In this document: piece by piece, positions 24,890 to 35,310 of the stretch
Layout of the letters: each line of letters opens with the position of its first letter
Numbering within the stretch: the first letter of the stretch is position 1
Assembly (NCBI GenBank): GCA_026545225.1
Contig: CM048849.1
Location: 49,030,336 to 49,094,335, forward strand
Direction: 5' to 3'
DNA: 64,000 bases
Source of the DNA: Cornus controversa
Lineage: Eukaryota; Streptophyta; Magnoliopsida; Cornales; Cornaceae
The notes under the pieces: generated by a model
Told to the model about the DNA's origin: nothing
Databases searched by the model: none
Seen by the model: only the letters and a program-made list of their open reading frames with translations
Made by a program: the position numbers and the translations under genes

Positions 24890-26601
24890 TCAAGGTGGGC
24901 ATTTGATTTTGGGTGAGGATTCAAAGGCAAAGGGACCAACTGTGAAGAGTTGAAATGAGAGTTGTTGCTGCTTCTCAGGCCTCAAGATGGCACCCTTCAG
25001 TCCATAATGAAGATTTGTTGGCTTGTTGCATGTAATCAACGGTGATGAGACTAAGGACACCTTGCACTTGTGGGACGCAAAGGTGGTGACCTTCTTTGGT
25101 GCCATGATAAAGAAGTAGCCATTCTTGTCTGTTTTCGCTTCTTCTACTAATGGGTACTTGGTGTTGTTGCATTGTAGTCTTACCACGGCCTCTGCAATTC
25201 AAAACAATGTCACATATGGTCAGTGATGCAATGCAGCTCTAAGGCTCCGTTTGGATAGACAGAAGAAGAAAAAGGAAAGGATAACGTTAGTTATTAGAAA
25301 AAAAGAAAAGAGAGAAGAGGATAATAATAAACTCTATTCATGTTTGAATAAATAGAAAAGAAAATAAAGGAGATGATAATATTTTTATTTGGACAAGATA
25401 TGAAGGAGAGATGATAACGATTAAATTACTATCCTATCTTTTTATATTTATGAAACATAAGTGGAATAACAATTTTGTCCTTCTAATTGTTGATGATAGT
25501 TTCAAAATTATAAAAGTACTACTTTGACACAATTTTTCCCCTTCTAATCTTTCATGTTTATCCAAACACAACATAGCATATCATTTCCTTTCTTTTCTCC
25601 TTATCCTTTCAAATCTCCAGTCCAAATCCAGCCTAAAAGAAACAAGAATCTCTCTTTATATATATATATAGTCAAACCTCTATGTGTGTGTTTGTGGGAG
25701 GTCAGGTCATGCATGAAAATATGAACTCATGACTACATTCATTACACACACATATATAAGCTTTAGATATGCGTATGGTTGTTGGTTTGTGCTTATCTCT
25801 GCATAAACTAAGGTCTTCTGTGCTTCAGTTTCACTAAATAAAAGATTATTTTTTGAAAATTATAACAAAGAAAAGACATTTTTTTAACTGAGTTTTAAAA
25901 AATCTGACACAACGTTTAAATAAGTTTTTCCTTGGGCAAATTATTTGAAAAAAAAAAATTCTTAAAAAACTGAACCAAACATGCCTTATTTTGCTAGTAC
26001 CTCCCATGAAAAAAACCCGAACACCCCATACATACATCGTTTGCTTAAAGAATGTGCATATATATATCCATTATTTTACTAAAAGGGTACGAAGGCAAAT
26101 GCTCTCTGTCTTACCAAGAAGTGGAGAAGCTTCGGAAAGGGTATCAACCCCAATGTACTTGCAGGACTTGCAATAAACAACGCCTTGCACAGCTATAAGC
26201 TTCCTCTCAGGTAAATGATAACTCGGTGGGTGAGTAGGAGGAGAGCTTTTTGGAGGGTAAACCGGTGGTTGACGTGGTGGGTGAGTAGGAGGAGAGCTCT
26301 TTGGAGGGTGAACCGGTGGTTGACTAGGTGGATGACCCTTGTGGTGGTGGTGACTCGGTGGTTGATCCCCAATGTAAATAGGGGCTCCAACCGGAGGGTA
26401 ACCCTTGTGGTGGTGGTGGTGACTCGGTGGTTGATCCCCAATGTAAATAGGGGCTCCAACCGGAGGGTAGCCTGGAAGGTGGTGGTGAGGTGGCTGAGCC
26501 CAACTCACTGTGTCAAGCTCATCACCAAACACATTGAAGCAGCTCAGTAATAGCACTGAGAGCTGTATAAGCACAAAAGCTTTAGCTCCAACAAAACCCA
26601 T
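24890..26601 (-). CDS. AGP31/PRP-type proline-rich cell-wall protein with C-terminal PAC domain
   Basis: Two exons, 26115-26601 and 24890-25191, join in frame (donor GTAAGA, acceptor TTGCAG) to give 262 aa; the joining codon is Glu163. Residues 1 to about 26 are a signal peptide. Residues 36-128 are Pro/His-rich, with two copies of GYPPVGAPIYIGDQPPSH followed by four or five His, then two copies of PPKSSPPTHPP. From residue 135 the PAC domain follows, with six cysteines (C144, C147, C170, then those in HKCKV, ITCNK and IKCPP). This layout matches non-classical arabinogalactan protein AGP31, AGP30 and related Pro-rich proteins (Pollen Ole e 1-like fold). They are secreted, hydroxylated and glycosylated, and bind pectin in the wall. 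The ~920 bp intron contains a Harbinger-type MITE. A TATA box lies at 26660-26668. Confidence 0.93.
25243..25633. mobile_element. PIF/Harbinger-type (Tourist-like) MITE in the AGP31-like intron
   Basis: This 391-bp unit is flanked on both sides by TAA (25240-25242 and 25634-25636), the TWA target duplication typical of PIF/Harbinger. The ends read GGCTCCGTTTGGATAG and, reverse-complemented, GGCTGGATTTGGACTG, the GGC...TTTGG form common to Tourist-like MITEs. The interior is purine-rich on the left (AGAAGAAGAAAAAGGAAAGG) and pyrimidine-rich on the right. It is non-coding. Confidence 0.8.
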
Positions 26602-26657
26602 GTTTTGAGAGAGAGAATTACACTAGAGATGGTGGTGAAGTGATTGCTCGATGGAGC

Positions 26658-26670
26658 GAATATATATAGG
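26658..26670 (-). promoter_or_regulatory. TATA box of the AGP31-like gene
   Basis: The minus strand reads CCTATATATATTC about 60 bp before the start codon at 26601, a good core-promoter match and distance. Confidence 0.7.
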
Positions 26671-27073
26671 GGCCTTAAAACTGTTATTTATTTATTTTTT
26701 TCTTAATTTTTTTTCCTTCTCCTTCCTCTAGTACTGTTTAGATTAGTCTTAAAAGTGAGAGTAGACACGTGCAAGAGATGGTTTAGAGAATAATTAATTG
26801 GGGCTGGGGATTTACAAAATGTTTAATCAGTTTGGGCTCCTTTTATTTTTGTACTCCATTATTTTGTGATTCTTTTGTACTCCATTATTTTGTGATTGGT
26901 GTGGACAAGTGGCACACCACTCCTGCACTCACATGCAAAAGAGCACATATATTACCAACTTTTCACATGTTGGAACTTGGAAGGCTAAAAGCGTCCACAT
27001 CGGACTTTTTAATTTTCACTCCCTAAATTTGTGACTTCAGCTTTTTCTGGAGTCACAAGAACATTTTTTTTTT

Positions 27074-27284
27074 AGCAATGCTACATATTATGAAATTATT
27101 TCATGAATTTGTATCATGAATGATGTGGCAGATAATGTGGAGAGTTACTATTTGTGGGACCCCCCCATACACATAGTCTCATGATATTATCACTGAATCT
27201 CACCAATACTAACTCTCCACATTACCTGCCACATCATTCATGATACAAATTCATGAAATAATTTCATGACGTTTAACATTTCTC
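27074..27284. mobile_element. Fold-back MITE with near-perfect 58-bp arms
   Basis: Arms 27090-27147 and 27210-27267 are reverse complements over 58 bp with a single mismatch (GCAGATAATG versus GCAGGTAATG). Pairing continues less well outward (AGCAATGCTA at the left end, AGAAATGTTA for the right) and inward. T-rich runs flank both ends, so a target duplication cannot be read with certainty. A transcript would fold into a hairpin of about 75 bp with a loop near 60 nt. It is non-coding. Confidence 0.85.
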
Positions 27285-27589
27285 TTTTTTTTTAGAGCCA
27301 TATCAGTATACATTAACTTTTTTTAAATTTTTGGTAACTGAAAAAAAAAAATTAATATTTCTTTATTTAATTTATTTCTTTGTTTTACTTTTTTGCAACA
27401 GTTATATTTCATATAGCTATAATTCAAACGATTCTATTTGTCACATATAACATAAATTAAAATAAATCAAAACAAATATAACATAAGTTTAAACAATGCA
27501 AAATTGAAATAAATTAAAACAAATACAACATATATTTAAATAATACAAATTAAGACAAACTAATATTCCCTAAGAATAAATATAACACT
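27285..27589. other. AT-rich non-coding DNA
   Basis: No feature was recognised apart from repeated AAATTAAAACAAATA-like words near 27460-27560. Confidence 0.4.
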
Positions 27590-28110
27590 TTAACAAATTG
27601 AGTCACCGCGTGATTGTATATTCTCCAAAATTTCTTTTTGTCGTTTAATAAGTCATTCTTTCGCTTCAAGTGTTGGCATCGATTCTAAAAAAAATTTCAT
27701 TATCTCCAATTCTTTAGCTCTTTGTATCATCTTTTGCTTTTTTCGCTTTGTGTGTCTCTCGTGCTAATTTCTCAAAAGTTTGAGATTTATTTTTATTTTT
27801 CCTTTGCTTCGCTACTTTTCGTCCCGATGGTAGTTGTAATGGTTAACATTCTTCAACAATAGGTGAATCATCTTCTTCGTTGTGTGAGTATCCTTCAATT
27901 GAACTTGGGGTGGTTGCTGCATTAGTTGATGAAGTAGATGGATCATTAACATCAATCTAGATTCCACCCCTCTTATTCAGTTGTTGTTTCTTCTTATTTC
28001 TTTTATTTATCTCATCACAATGTGCAGCTCATTGATTGTTGCTCCTTAGAATTAGCCAACAACTATTTAACATAAATTTTTCGTTCTCATTTTGACTACC
28101 ATACAGATTT
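27590..28110 (-). pseudogene. Dead PIF/Harbinger ORF1 (Myb/SANT-like, NAM-associated C-terminal region)
   Basis: The minus strand translates to LYGSQNENEKFMLNSCWLIL at about 28105-28046. A Lys/Asn-rich linker follows, then a Ser/Thr/acidic stretch (DPSTSSTNAATTPSS), and PLQLPSGRKVAKQRKNKNK near 27842-27788. This order (YGS..E.FML..CW.IL, acidic/Ser linker, P.GRKxAK) is that of the ORF1-type DNA-binding protein of plant PIF/Harbinger transposons, often annotated in databases as glutathione S-transferase T3-like or NAM-associated. Several in-frame stops (for example after LRSNNQ, after RGGI and after VEEC) show it is not functional. No matching DDE transposase was found in the window. Confidence 0.7.
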
Positions 28111-28841
28111 TTTGCTGCGTTTAAGGTTCTTTAAAAAAAAAATTGTTTAAGGTTCTTTAAAAAAAAAAAAAAAATTGCTGATCAATATATTAGGAGGTTT
28201 AAATTTTGTGAGTTTTGATAAGAGGGTTAAGATATTGGTACTCACTTTTCTTCACTTATACTGAACTTTTTTTTTTTAATAAATGGAAGGATAAATTACT
28301 CTTTAAAAAAAATTCTACTATGAACCAGAATCTTTTCGGTGCACAAACCGTAGTTTCGCGGTCCAATTCACACGAAAGGATGGGGATCACCCTCTATAGG
28401 GCAGAAATAGTGTCTGAGACAATTATTTTTTTCTTTTAAAGACAGAAGAGTTATGAGGGTTGTGACCTTCGCCAGCTGAATGTCTAGATATGTGAGTTTA
28501 GATTAGGCTTTATATATATATATATATATATATGATCACTCCTCCATGCATTCTTAATTAGTTTGTGCAGAAAGATATGATTCTCTGGCTAGCACAAGTC
28601 TCTCTATACCCTAAATGACGGCTAAATTTCAGCAAGAAATTATTTATTTTTTTGTTTTATAAAACTTGTACAGCTTCTTTGTCTGAATCTTCTAATGTCA
28701 CATTGTTTTAATTGAGTAATGTTTTATAGCTTTACAATACACTAGATCTTATTTCTTTGTTTTTTTTTAAATTTTAGAAATTTGGAGGCTATTCCAAAAA
28801 CTTGATAATCTTTTATCATGGATAGATATTGACTACGCAAA

Positions 28842-29014
28842 TTGGAGCACTTCGCTTCGCTTGATGTCTCGTGAGTTAAAAAACTTACCCTATTATTAGA
28901 ACATTGGAGCTCTTCGCTCAATGTCTTGTGAGTTGTGAAACTTACCTTATTATTAGAACATTGGAGCTCTTCACTCAATGTCTCGTGAGTTGTGAAACTT
29001 ATCTTATTATTAGA
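28842..29014 (-). repeat. 57-bp tandem repeat within a 123-codon open frame (28742-29113)
   Basis: Units start at 28842, 28904 and 28961; the last two are 57 bp apart, and the first carries a 5-bp insertion at its edge. Because 57 is a multiple of three, the minus-strand frame 28742-29113 reads through the array as SNNKxSFTTHxTLSEELQC, nearly twice, plus a diverged third. The frame has no signal peptide or known domain. Whether it is translated is unknown; I treat it as a repeat with possible coding function. Confidence 0.75.
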
Positions 29015-30791
29015 AAAAGGGAAATGGAAACTGGGATCAAGTGAGTGAGTTGACTTTCCCATGTATTCCGGTTGAAAAAACAAAAATAAAAAATAACTCA
29101 ACTTCTTAACCATACACAGAAATTTACGAGTAAAAACTCCATATTTTATATAATTCGAGATACTGTTGAACTGATTAAAAAGAAGGAAAAGCTATTTTAC
29201 GGTATTTGAAATTAAAAAAAAAAAATAAAGCAATTATTGCAGAGTAACCTTGATGATCACTATTAAATATATTTCTTTAATTTTGATTACCAAAAAGAAA
29301 ATTTTTGTTAGAGAGAATGACAGCGAAACAAAATATGTTTAAAAATAGGTTTCAAAGTAATCTTGGGATGAGAATCAACGCCAAGCCAGCAAATGATTCA
29401 CATGTTAGCGGGTTCCAAAGTCATGCAACGAATGGAGAGCCAGAATTAAAATATAAAAATTAATAAATAAATAAATACTTACATATACTTTCGAAGTACT
29501 CAAAACTAAAGATTAATTATGGATTTAACGTAGATCCCACTAACTTTTTCTTGTGTTTGAGGACTTTTAAATGAATCTTTTGACTTGGGTAATATTATGA
29601 ACTGCGTCGATGACAGTGTATATATATAGTTTCATCGAGATTAGTACATAAAATAATGTTGTTTAATTTTGTAGCAAGCTAGTGTAAAAGTTAATTAAAT
29701 TTTAGTATTCTACACGACTATATCTATAGCTATCCATTTTTCTCTTTATTTTTCTCTTACAACACTGTCCTACCTCATGCCTTGCCGCATCGCGCAATTA
29801 ACCTGCGAGGATAAACCGTCACAAGTCACGGGACGTGAATGAGAAAAGTTCATTTGTGTCGGTTACATTGAGAAATTAAAATTTTACTCTTATATTTAAT
29901 ATATTTTATATTAAAAAATATTAGATATATATTAAGCAAATCTTACATTATCTTATCTCAATTACTAAAACTTTTGCTTCAACCAACCTCTCTCTCACAT
30001 GACATATCTCTTTGAATCTCTCCCTCTCTTCTAACATCTCATATCGCATCCATCTCTATTATATTAAAAATATTAATGTTTTTAATATCTTTTTTATTAT
30101 TTTTATTTGAAAATATCTATGTATTATTCTAATGTTCCTATAATAATATTAAATCTCAAGTTTCAATTGAGATTTTGAATCTTATTCTTATTTTCATAAG
30201 AGAAAATGAATTATTATCATAGTTGAAAATTCGTTTCATTATTTACATTCGTTAAGATTCATAATACAACTACAAAAGTACTTTTCTAATCTTGTCTTTG
30301 CCCCGCCTTTGCCTCGTCTCGTTTAATAAGTTGTTTTGAATGGAGATATGAGAAGCTTTGCTAAACTGAGGCGGGGATAGAGTTGGGATCCCTCACTCCA
30401 AACCCGCTACGTTGTCATTCCTATAGTGACAATAAACTGGGATTCTTTGCTGTAATACTACTATTGGCTTTGTAGGCGATCAAATTAAAACACATAGAGG
30501 AAATTTGGGCTCATTGATGATATGACATTATGTATAGAGCACAAGAAATTTTTTTTTTTTTTTATTAGCAAGAAAAAAATGTAATCTTTATCCCACGGAG
30601 ATTTAAACTCTCGGACATTCTACTTTGAAAGATAAAAAAGAGCACATGAGTGAAATTTTGAGTATTTTTCTTGTGTTTTTTCAATAAATATATAACATTT
30701 TTTTTTGGTGTTGTTATTTTGTTTTGAGTAGCATTAATTTATTCAAAATATTTCCTTTCTCGCTTAATTCGCTTGTAGAATTGAACTCTTG
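29015..30791. other. Intergenic DNA, no gene seen
   Basis: AT-rich, non-coding. Low-complexity stretches only. Confidence 0.5.
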
Positions 30792-31893
30792 TACTACATT
30801 TGGTATGCATGAATGGAATGAAATGCAATACTCATTCCAATCATTCATTTGTTTGATATGGATTTTAAGGTTGGAATGATCATTCCTTTGGAATGAATTT
30901 CCATTCTTGGGAATGAAAATTGATTCTATAGCTAACACATATAGAACGGCCATTCCATTTCTAAGTAAGATTAAAAAAAAATTGATGTTCCCAATAAGCC
31001 ATTCATCACATCGCCTGCTCCACCTCCACTGCCTTCCACCATTGCCATCTCCACCGCCACTATCACCGTCGCCTTCTACCACCGCCATTGCCTTCCACCA
31101 TTGCCACCGCCACCACCACCACCTTCCACCATCGATCACCATCACTGCCTTCCACCATTGTTGTCGTTTTCCACCACCTCCATTGCTTTTTACCATTACC
31201 ACCATATACACCACTGTTGCTTTCCACCACCACCGCTACTGTCATCTTCCACATCGCCACCATCTACACCACTACCGCCTTCCACAACCACCACTACCAC
31301 CATCATCACCACCTTCATTGCTTACCACCACCATCACCGCTTTTCACCACCATTGTAACCACCACCGCCACTTACACTGCCTTCCACCACCACCACCTAC
31401 ATCATTGTTGTCTTCCACCATCGTTGTCTTCTTTCACCATCATCATCACCACCACCGCAGCCGTTTTCTTTGACTATCTCCATTGCCACCACCATTTACA
31501 CCATTACCACCACCACTATTGTCACCACCACCACCGCCACCGCCACCTTCACTGCCTTCCACCACCATCACCGCATTCCACCACCACCACCACTGTCGTG
31601 GCCTTCCACTATTGTCCCCGCTTTCCACCAACACCACCACCACTATCGCCACCGCCTTCCACTAACACCATTATTTCTTTTAAAAAAATTATAAAAGAAT
31701 TTTATTTTGTTAGTTTAATGTATTTGTCACAGAGAGGAGTACTTTAGATAATTCAATTTGAACTTCGTTCCATTCCTACATATTTTCATTTTTGTAACCA
31801 AATAGTAGAATGGGAATGACCATTCCATTTCATTTTTACTCTCATTTCATTCCCACATGCGGTTCATTCCATTCTTGTGTACCAAACATAGCC
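30792..31893. mobile_element. PIF/Harbinger-like MITE enlarged by an internal CAC-rich array
   Basis: The left end (TACTACATTTGGTATGCATG, then AATGGAATGA) pairs with the reverse complement of the right end (GGCTATGTTTGGTACACAAG, then AATGGAATGA) over about 30 bp. TTG precedes the left end and TTA follows the right end, an imperfect 3-bp target duplication of Harbinger type. Sub-terminal GGAATGA/TCATTCC words recur inside. The centre is replaced or expanded by about 650 bp of CAC/ACC-rich repeat. Confidence 0.7.
31010..31665. repeat. Degenerate (CAC)n / CTTCCACCAC array, ~650 bp
   Basis: The plus strand is almost free of guanine and consists of CCACCA, CACCGC, CATTGCC and CTTCCACCACC words in irregular order. 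The repeated CCTTCCACCA words suggest an original unit of about 30-60 bp that diverged. Open frames in several phases on both strands (His/Pro/Thr-rich or Gly/Trp-rich) are by-products of this composition and not genes. Confidence 0.9.
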
Positions 31894-32189
31894 TTAAAAC
31901 TTTTCACAATAACTATTATGTTTTTCAATAAGCTCATTTGATTTAAGTTATAAGGACATCTAATATAGCACTACCTATACCGGATGTGGCGATGGCCATT
32001 GGCTTGTAGCGAGCAAATGGCCACTGTGTGGGGCTCGGCCTACACATGTTATGGCTAGGTAGTGAGGCTTGGGCCCAGCTTGTTGCTTGGTATCTTTTTT
32101 TATATATCTCTTTATATATATATATATATACATATAAAGAATAATAAACCACTCTTCTATCTCTCCCCTTCTTTATATGCTATATCTCT

Positions 32190-32253
<64 letters not shown>

Positions 32254-32819
32254 TTAAATATCTTTAAATATACAATTACATATATTAAAATAATAATAAA
32301 AAGTGGCAAGCCCAGCCAGTACCATACTGATTGGCTGGACTAACCACAATTATGGAGAGTCATGTCAACCAAAAAAGCTAAAGTAGGACGTCACTCTCCA
32401 CAATTCAAATGTGGCCATCCAAAAGAAAAGCCACCATACCGTATAGTTTAAGGAGAGTGAGTATGACCAAGGACAATTATAACCTTGTAACTGAGGAGAT
32501 AATTAGTATTTTTATCCTTTTTGTATATTTTTTTACACGAGGAGATAATTAGTTAGAGTTACTCCTAATGTGTTGTCCCCAAGTAAACAAGTTAATAACA
32601 TGGTCTGCTAGAGTTGACTAGCCAGATATGGTGAGTACTAGGGTGCATAAAGAATCGGTGAAATTGAAACTGTAAGGAACCGAATCGAATCGTTCACTAC
32701 GGTTCCAGTTTCAGTTCCAAGTTTTAGGAACCGTTTACTACAATTCTAATTCCGGTTCTAAGTTAAGGAAACAGAACTGTTAGAAAAAAATTATATATAT
32801 GTGTGTGTGTGGTTTGTGC
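31894..32819. other. Intergenic DNA with long (TA)n tracts
   Basis: (TA)n occurs at 32115-32131 and 32193-32251. From about 32639 a TAGGGTGCA start is followed by repeated GGAACCG/GGTTCC words up to about 32780, resembling one end of a hAT-type non-autonomous element, but the other end was not found. No gene was recognised. Confidence 0.45.
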
Positions 32820-33532
32820 CGTATATCACATACACCTCCTCATGCCAAAAGTACAACATGTAGATCACTTTTTGACGGTGAAATGACCATGTTGCCTTTG
32901 ATTTCTGACCTAACTCATTTGAATACTAAATTTATCCATTTAACCCTATCTAATGGACAAAAATACCCCTTTGAATATACCTATATATATATATATGTAA
33001 ATACTATAATATATGTAATCTATATATAATTATTTATTTTCATAAATAATAATGTTAACATAAAATAAAAAGTAATTAAATTTCTCTTTCTTTTTCTCTA
33101 TCTATCTATATATATACAGTATATTATAACATATATATAACCTATATATATATTTATTTATTTTCATAAATAATAATGTTAAAATAAAATAAAAAGTAAT
33201 TAAATTTCTCTTTCTTTCTCTCTATTCATCTATATATATGCACTTTAAAATATATAACCTAATATATATAATATTTATTTTCATAAATAATAAAATTAAA
33301 ATAAAATAAAAAATTAGTCGCCAATGCATATTATCATGAAGGGTATTGTGATCATTTTTCTATTCTGATATTTTTATATTAAAATATATTTAAATAATTA
33401 GGGGCAATCAAGAAATTTCACATAATAAAAAAATAAAAAAGTTGGCAGGGGGTGTTGGTGATGAAAATTTATAAAGTTGTAGTCACATGTTAATACATCA
33501 AACCTTAGGGGGTGTTAGTGATATTTATCCTA
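32820..33532. mobile_element. Non-autonomous DNA element with TIR of the ATAAATATCACTAACACCCC type
   Basis: The right end, read on the minus strand, is GATAAATATCACTAACACCC; the left end (GTATATCACATACACCTCCT) is a diverged form of it. The unit is about 713 bp and contains the 33030-33300 tandem repeat. A second left end of the same family starts at 33684. The superfamily is not fixed because no target duplication could be read. Confidence 0.55.
33030..33300. repeat. Tandem repeat, about 2.3 copies of a 115-127 bp AT-rich unit
   Basis: The block TTATTTTCATAAATAATAAT, followed by AAAATAAAATAAAAAGTAAT and TTAAATTTCTCTTTC, starts near 33033, 33157 and 33275. It is non-coding. Confidence 0.8.
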
Positions 33533-33599
33533 AATAATATATAATATATAAATGAATAATAATAACTTCTAAATTCTAGTGTTTTATATATATAAATAA

Positions 33600-33603
<4 letters not shown>

Positions 33604-33642
<39 letters not shown>
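33604..33642. repeat. (TA)n microsatellite between two inverted transposon ends
   Basis: A pure TA run. It is flanked by a short direct repeat (TTCTAAATTCTAGTGTT at about 33562 and 33655) and, further out, by oppositely oriented transposon ends at 33532 and 33684. Confidence 0.8.
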
Positions 33643-33646
<4 letters not shown>

Positions 33647-33683
33647 CTAATACATTCTAAATTCTAGTGTTCTATTTATATAT

Positions 33684-33900
33684 AGGGTAAATATCACTAA
33701 CACCCCCTTATGGTTTAAACTTATTTCATATGGAGAGAGAGTTGCTTATAGTGTCAATATAAATCCAAATGTTTTACACCATCTATCAGAAAGACCTCAA
33801 ACCTTGTATAGGCAGGTCTAACCCCATCTGACACCATACAAAAAGACGCTGATACCCTTTGACCATTTTCATGAAGTTATAAATTACCTAACTACCCATT
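33684..33900. mobile_element. Second copy, one end only, of the ATAAATATCACTAACACCCC element
   Basis: Starts with AGGGTAAATATCACTAACAC CCCC, the same terminus as that at 33532 but in inverted orientation. Internal sequence (AGACCTCAAACC, GATACCCTTTGACC) fits the same type. The far end was not found, so the end coordinate is a guess. Confidence 0.45.
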
Positions 33901-34171
33901 TGCTTATAATACTCCTCTCTAACTCCCTCTTCTTTTGCCTCTCTTCCCACATTAGCTTGTTATCACAGTATAGATAAATTATTCTCAAAACTAAACCCAA
34001 ACACCAAAAAGTAAGATAACAATAATAATATTATTATTATTTCAAGTAAAAGATTTGTGTATAATTACTTTTCGTTGAAAACATTTTAAATCAAACCAAA
34101 TCAAAATTTCATAAACATTTTATATTGTTCAATTTCAGCACCAGGAGACGGACAAGAAACCACTTCTTTCT

Positions 34172-34176
<5 letters not shown>

Positions 34177-34225
<49 letters not shown>
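34177..34225. repeat. Compound (TA)n(CA)n microsatellite
   Basis: About 14 TA units followed directly by about 10 CA units. No gene was recognised between 33900 and 34728. Confidence 0.9.
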
Positions 34226-34227
<2 letters not shown>

Positions 34228-34728
34228 AGAAAAAGTAGTTCTTGTCCAGCCAAACGATGATTTGAAAATTTTAAGAACCTAGAATTTACTAGTCTATATA
34301 TATTTATATATATGCAGGAGCCAAGCAGTGCCACCACCGTGAACCATCTTCTCTAGCCGTGGCATCACCTGTTGAATATTTTGATAGAACATCATATTAA
34401 GCGAGAAGTGAAAAGCTGATTTTGTGTTTGTTTCCCATAGAAACTTTACACAAGTTTCTTTGAATATATAAAATGACACAAATCTCACCTAACTATGTGT
34501 GAGAATGAGATGAAGTATCAGATATGATTCGGACATGTTTACTTGCAGGCGAGCAATGCAATTTTCTCTTATGATCTTATCCTAATTTAACCCTGATCCA
34601 AGGAGTATATTGTTGGCATATGTTTCAATTTTTTTTTTTAAATATATGTCTATACAATTAAAATCTAATTATTTTGATTCGCAGTTAAAATTTTAACGTG
34701 TTCATGTGTATATGTATATGTCTATGTT

Positions 34729-35310
34729 TTGATGATTTATTTATCAACAAGGGAGATTTTTTTTTTTTACATTCATTCACACTTTGACTTCTACATAATT
34801 TTTTTTTTTTTACTTTACCATGGGAAGAAACTCACAAACTCAAACTCATTCTCAGTAGATCTATTTCATTTATCTAGTTTTAGGTTAACATTTTTAAGTG
34901 CATTCATCAAAGTTTATGAGAGTATCAATCTTCATGATTCATGTACTTTTGAGAATTAAACACAATCATGAAACTTATTTAAAAGTTCTATATAAAGATT
35001 ACACTTTTGTTCACTTGAAAGTTCTATATAAAGATTACACTTTTGTTCACTCAAGTACAGATGAATGTCAATCGATTCAAACTCAAATTTTCTCCACTCA
35101 TATTTATGAAGTTTTCTTATGTGAAAATACATGTGAGTTAGATTGAGTCAAGATTAATTTAAATCTTGAAAATATTGCAATGATCCTTTGTACCATGTGG
35201 GAGACTTGGAATATTTTCAAGAAGCGATTATGCGTCCCCATCTATAACTGGGAGTGCATCAATTTTAGAAGGTAAATTCAATATTGCTTTCAAACACAAC
35301 ATTAACAAAT
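34729..35310 (+). mobile_element. Virus-like fossil, probably endogenous pararetrovirus (Caulimoviridae), piece 1
   Basis: The piece shares long stretches with the start of the second fossil (38464 onward) and with 41090-41190. Readable parts resemble the polyprotein region upstream of the capsid in florendovirus-like endogenous caulimovirids. It contains a 35-bp tandem repeat at about 34982-35051. It is broken, with several breaks, and old. The family call is tentative; an unusual LTR element remains possible. Confidence 0.4.

Noticed and set aside
26193-26550. Frames in other phases over the AGP31-like exon 1
   Set aside because: By-products of the His/Pro repeat; the signal peptide, PAC domain and splice sites support only the chosen frame.
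30907-31747. Several long open frames rich in His/Pro/Thr or Gly/Trp on both strands
   Set aside because: They are open only because the CAC array contains few stop words; overlapping frames in several phases and the low-complexity translation argue against genes.
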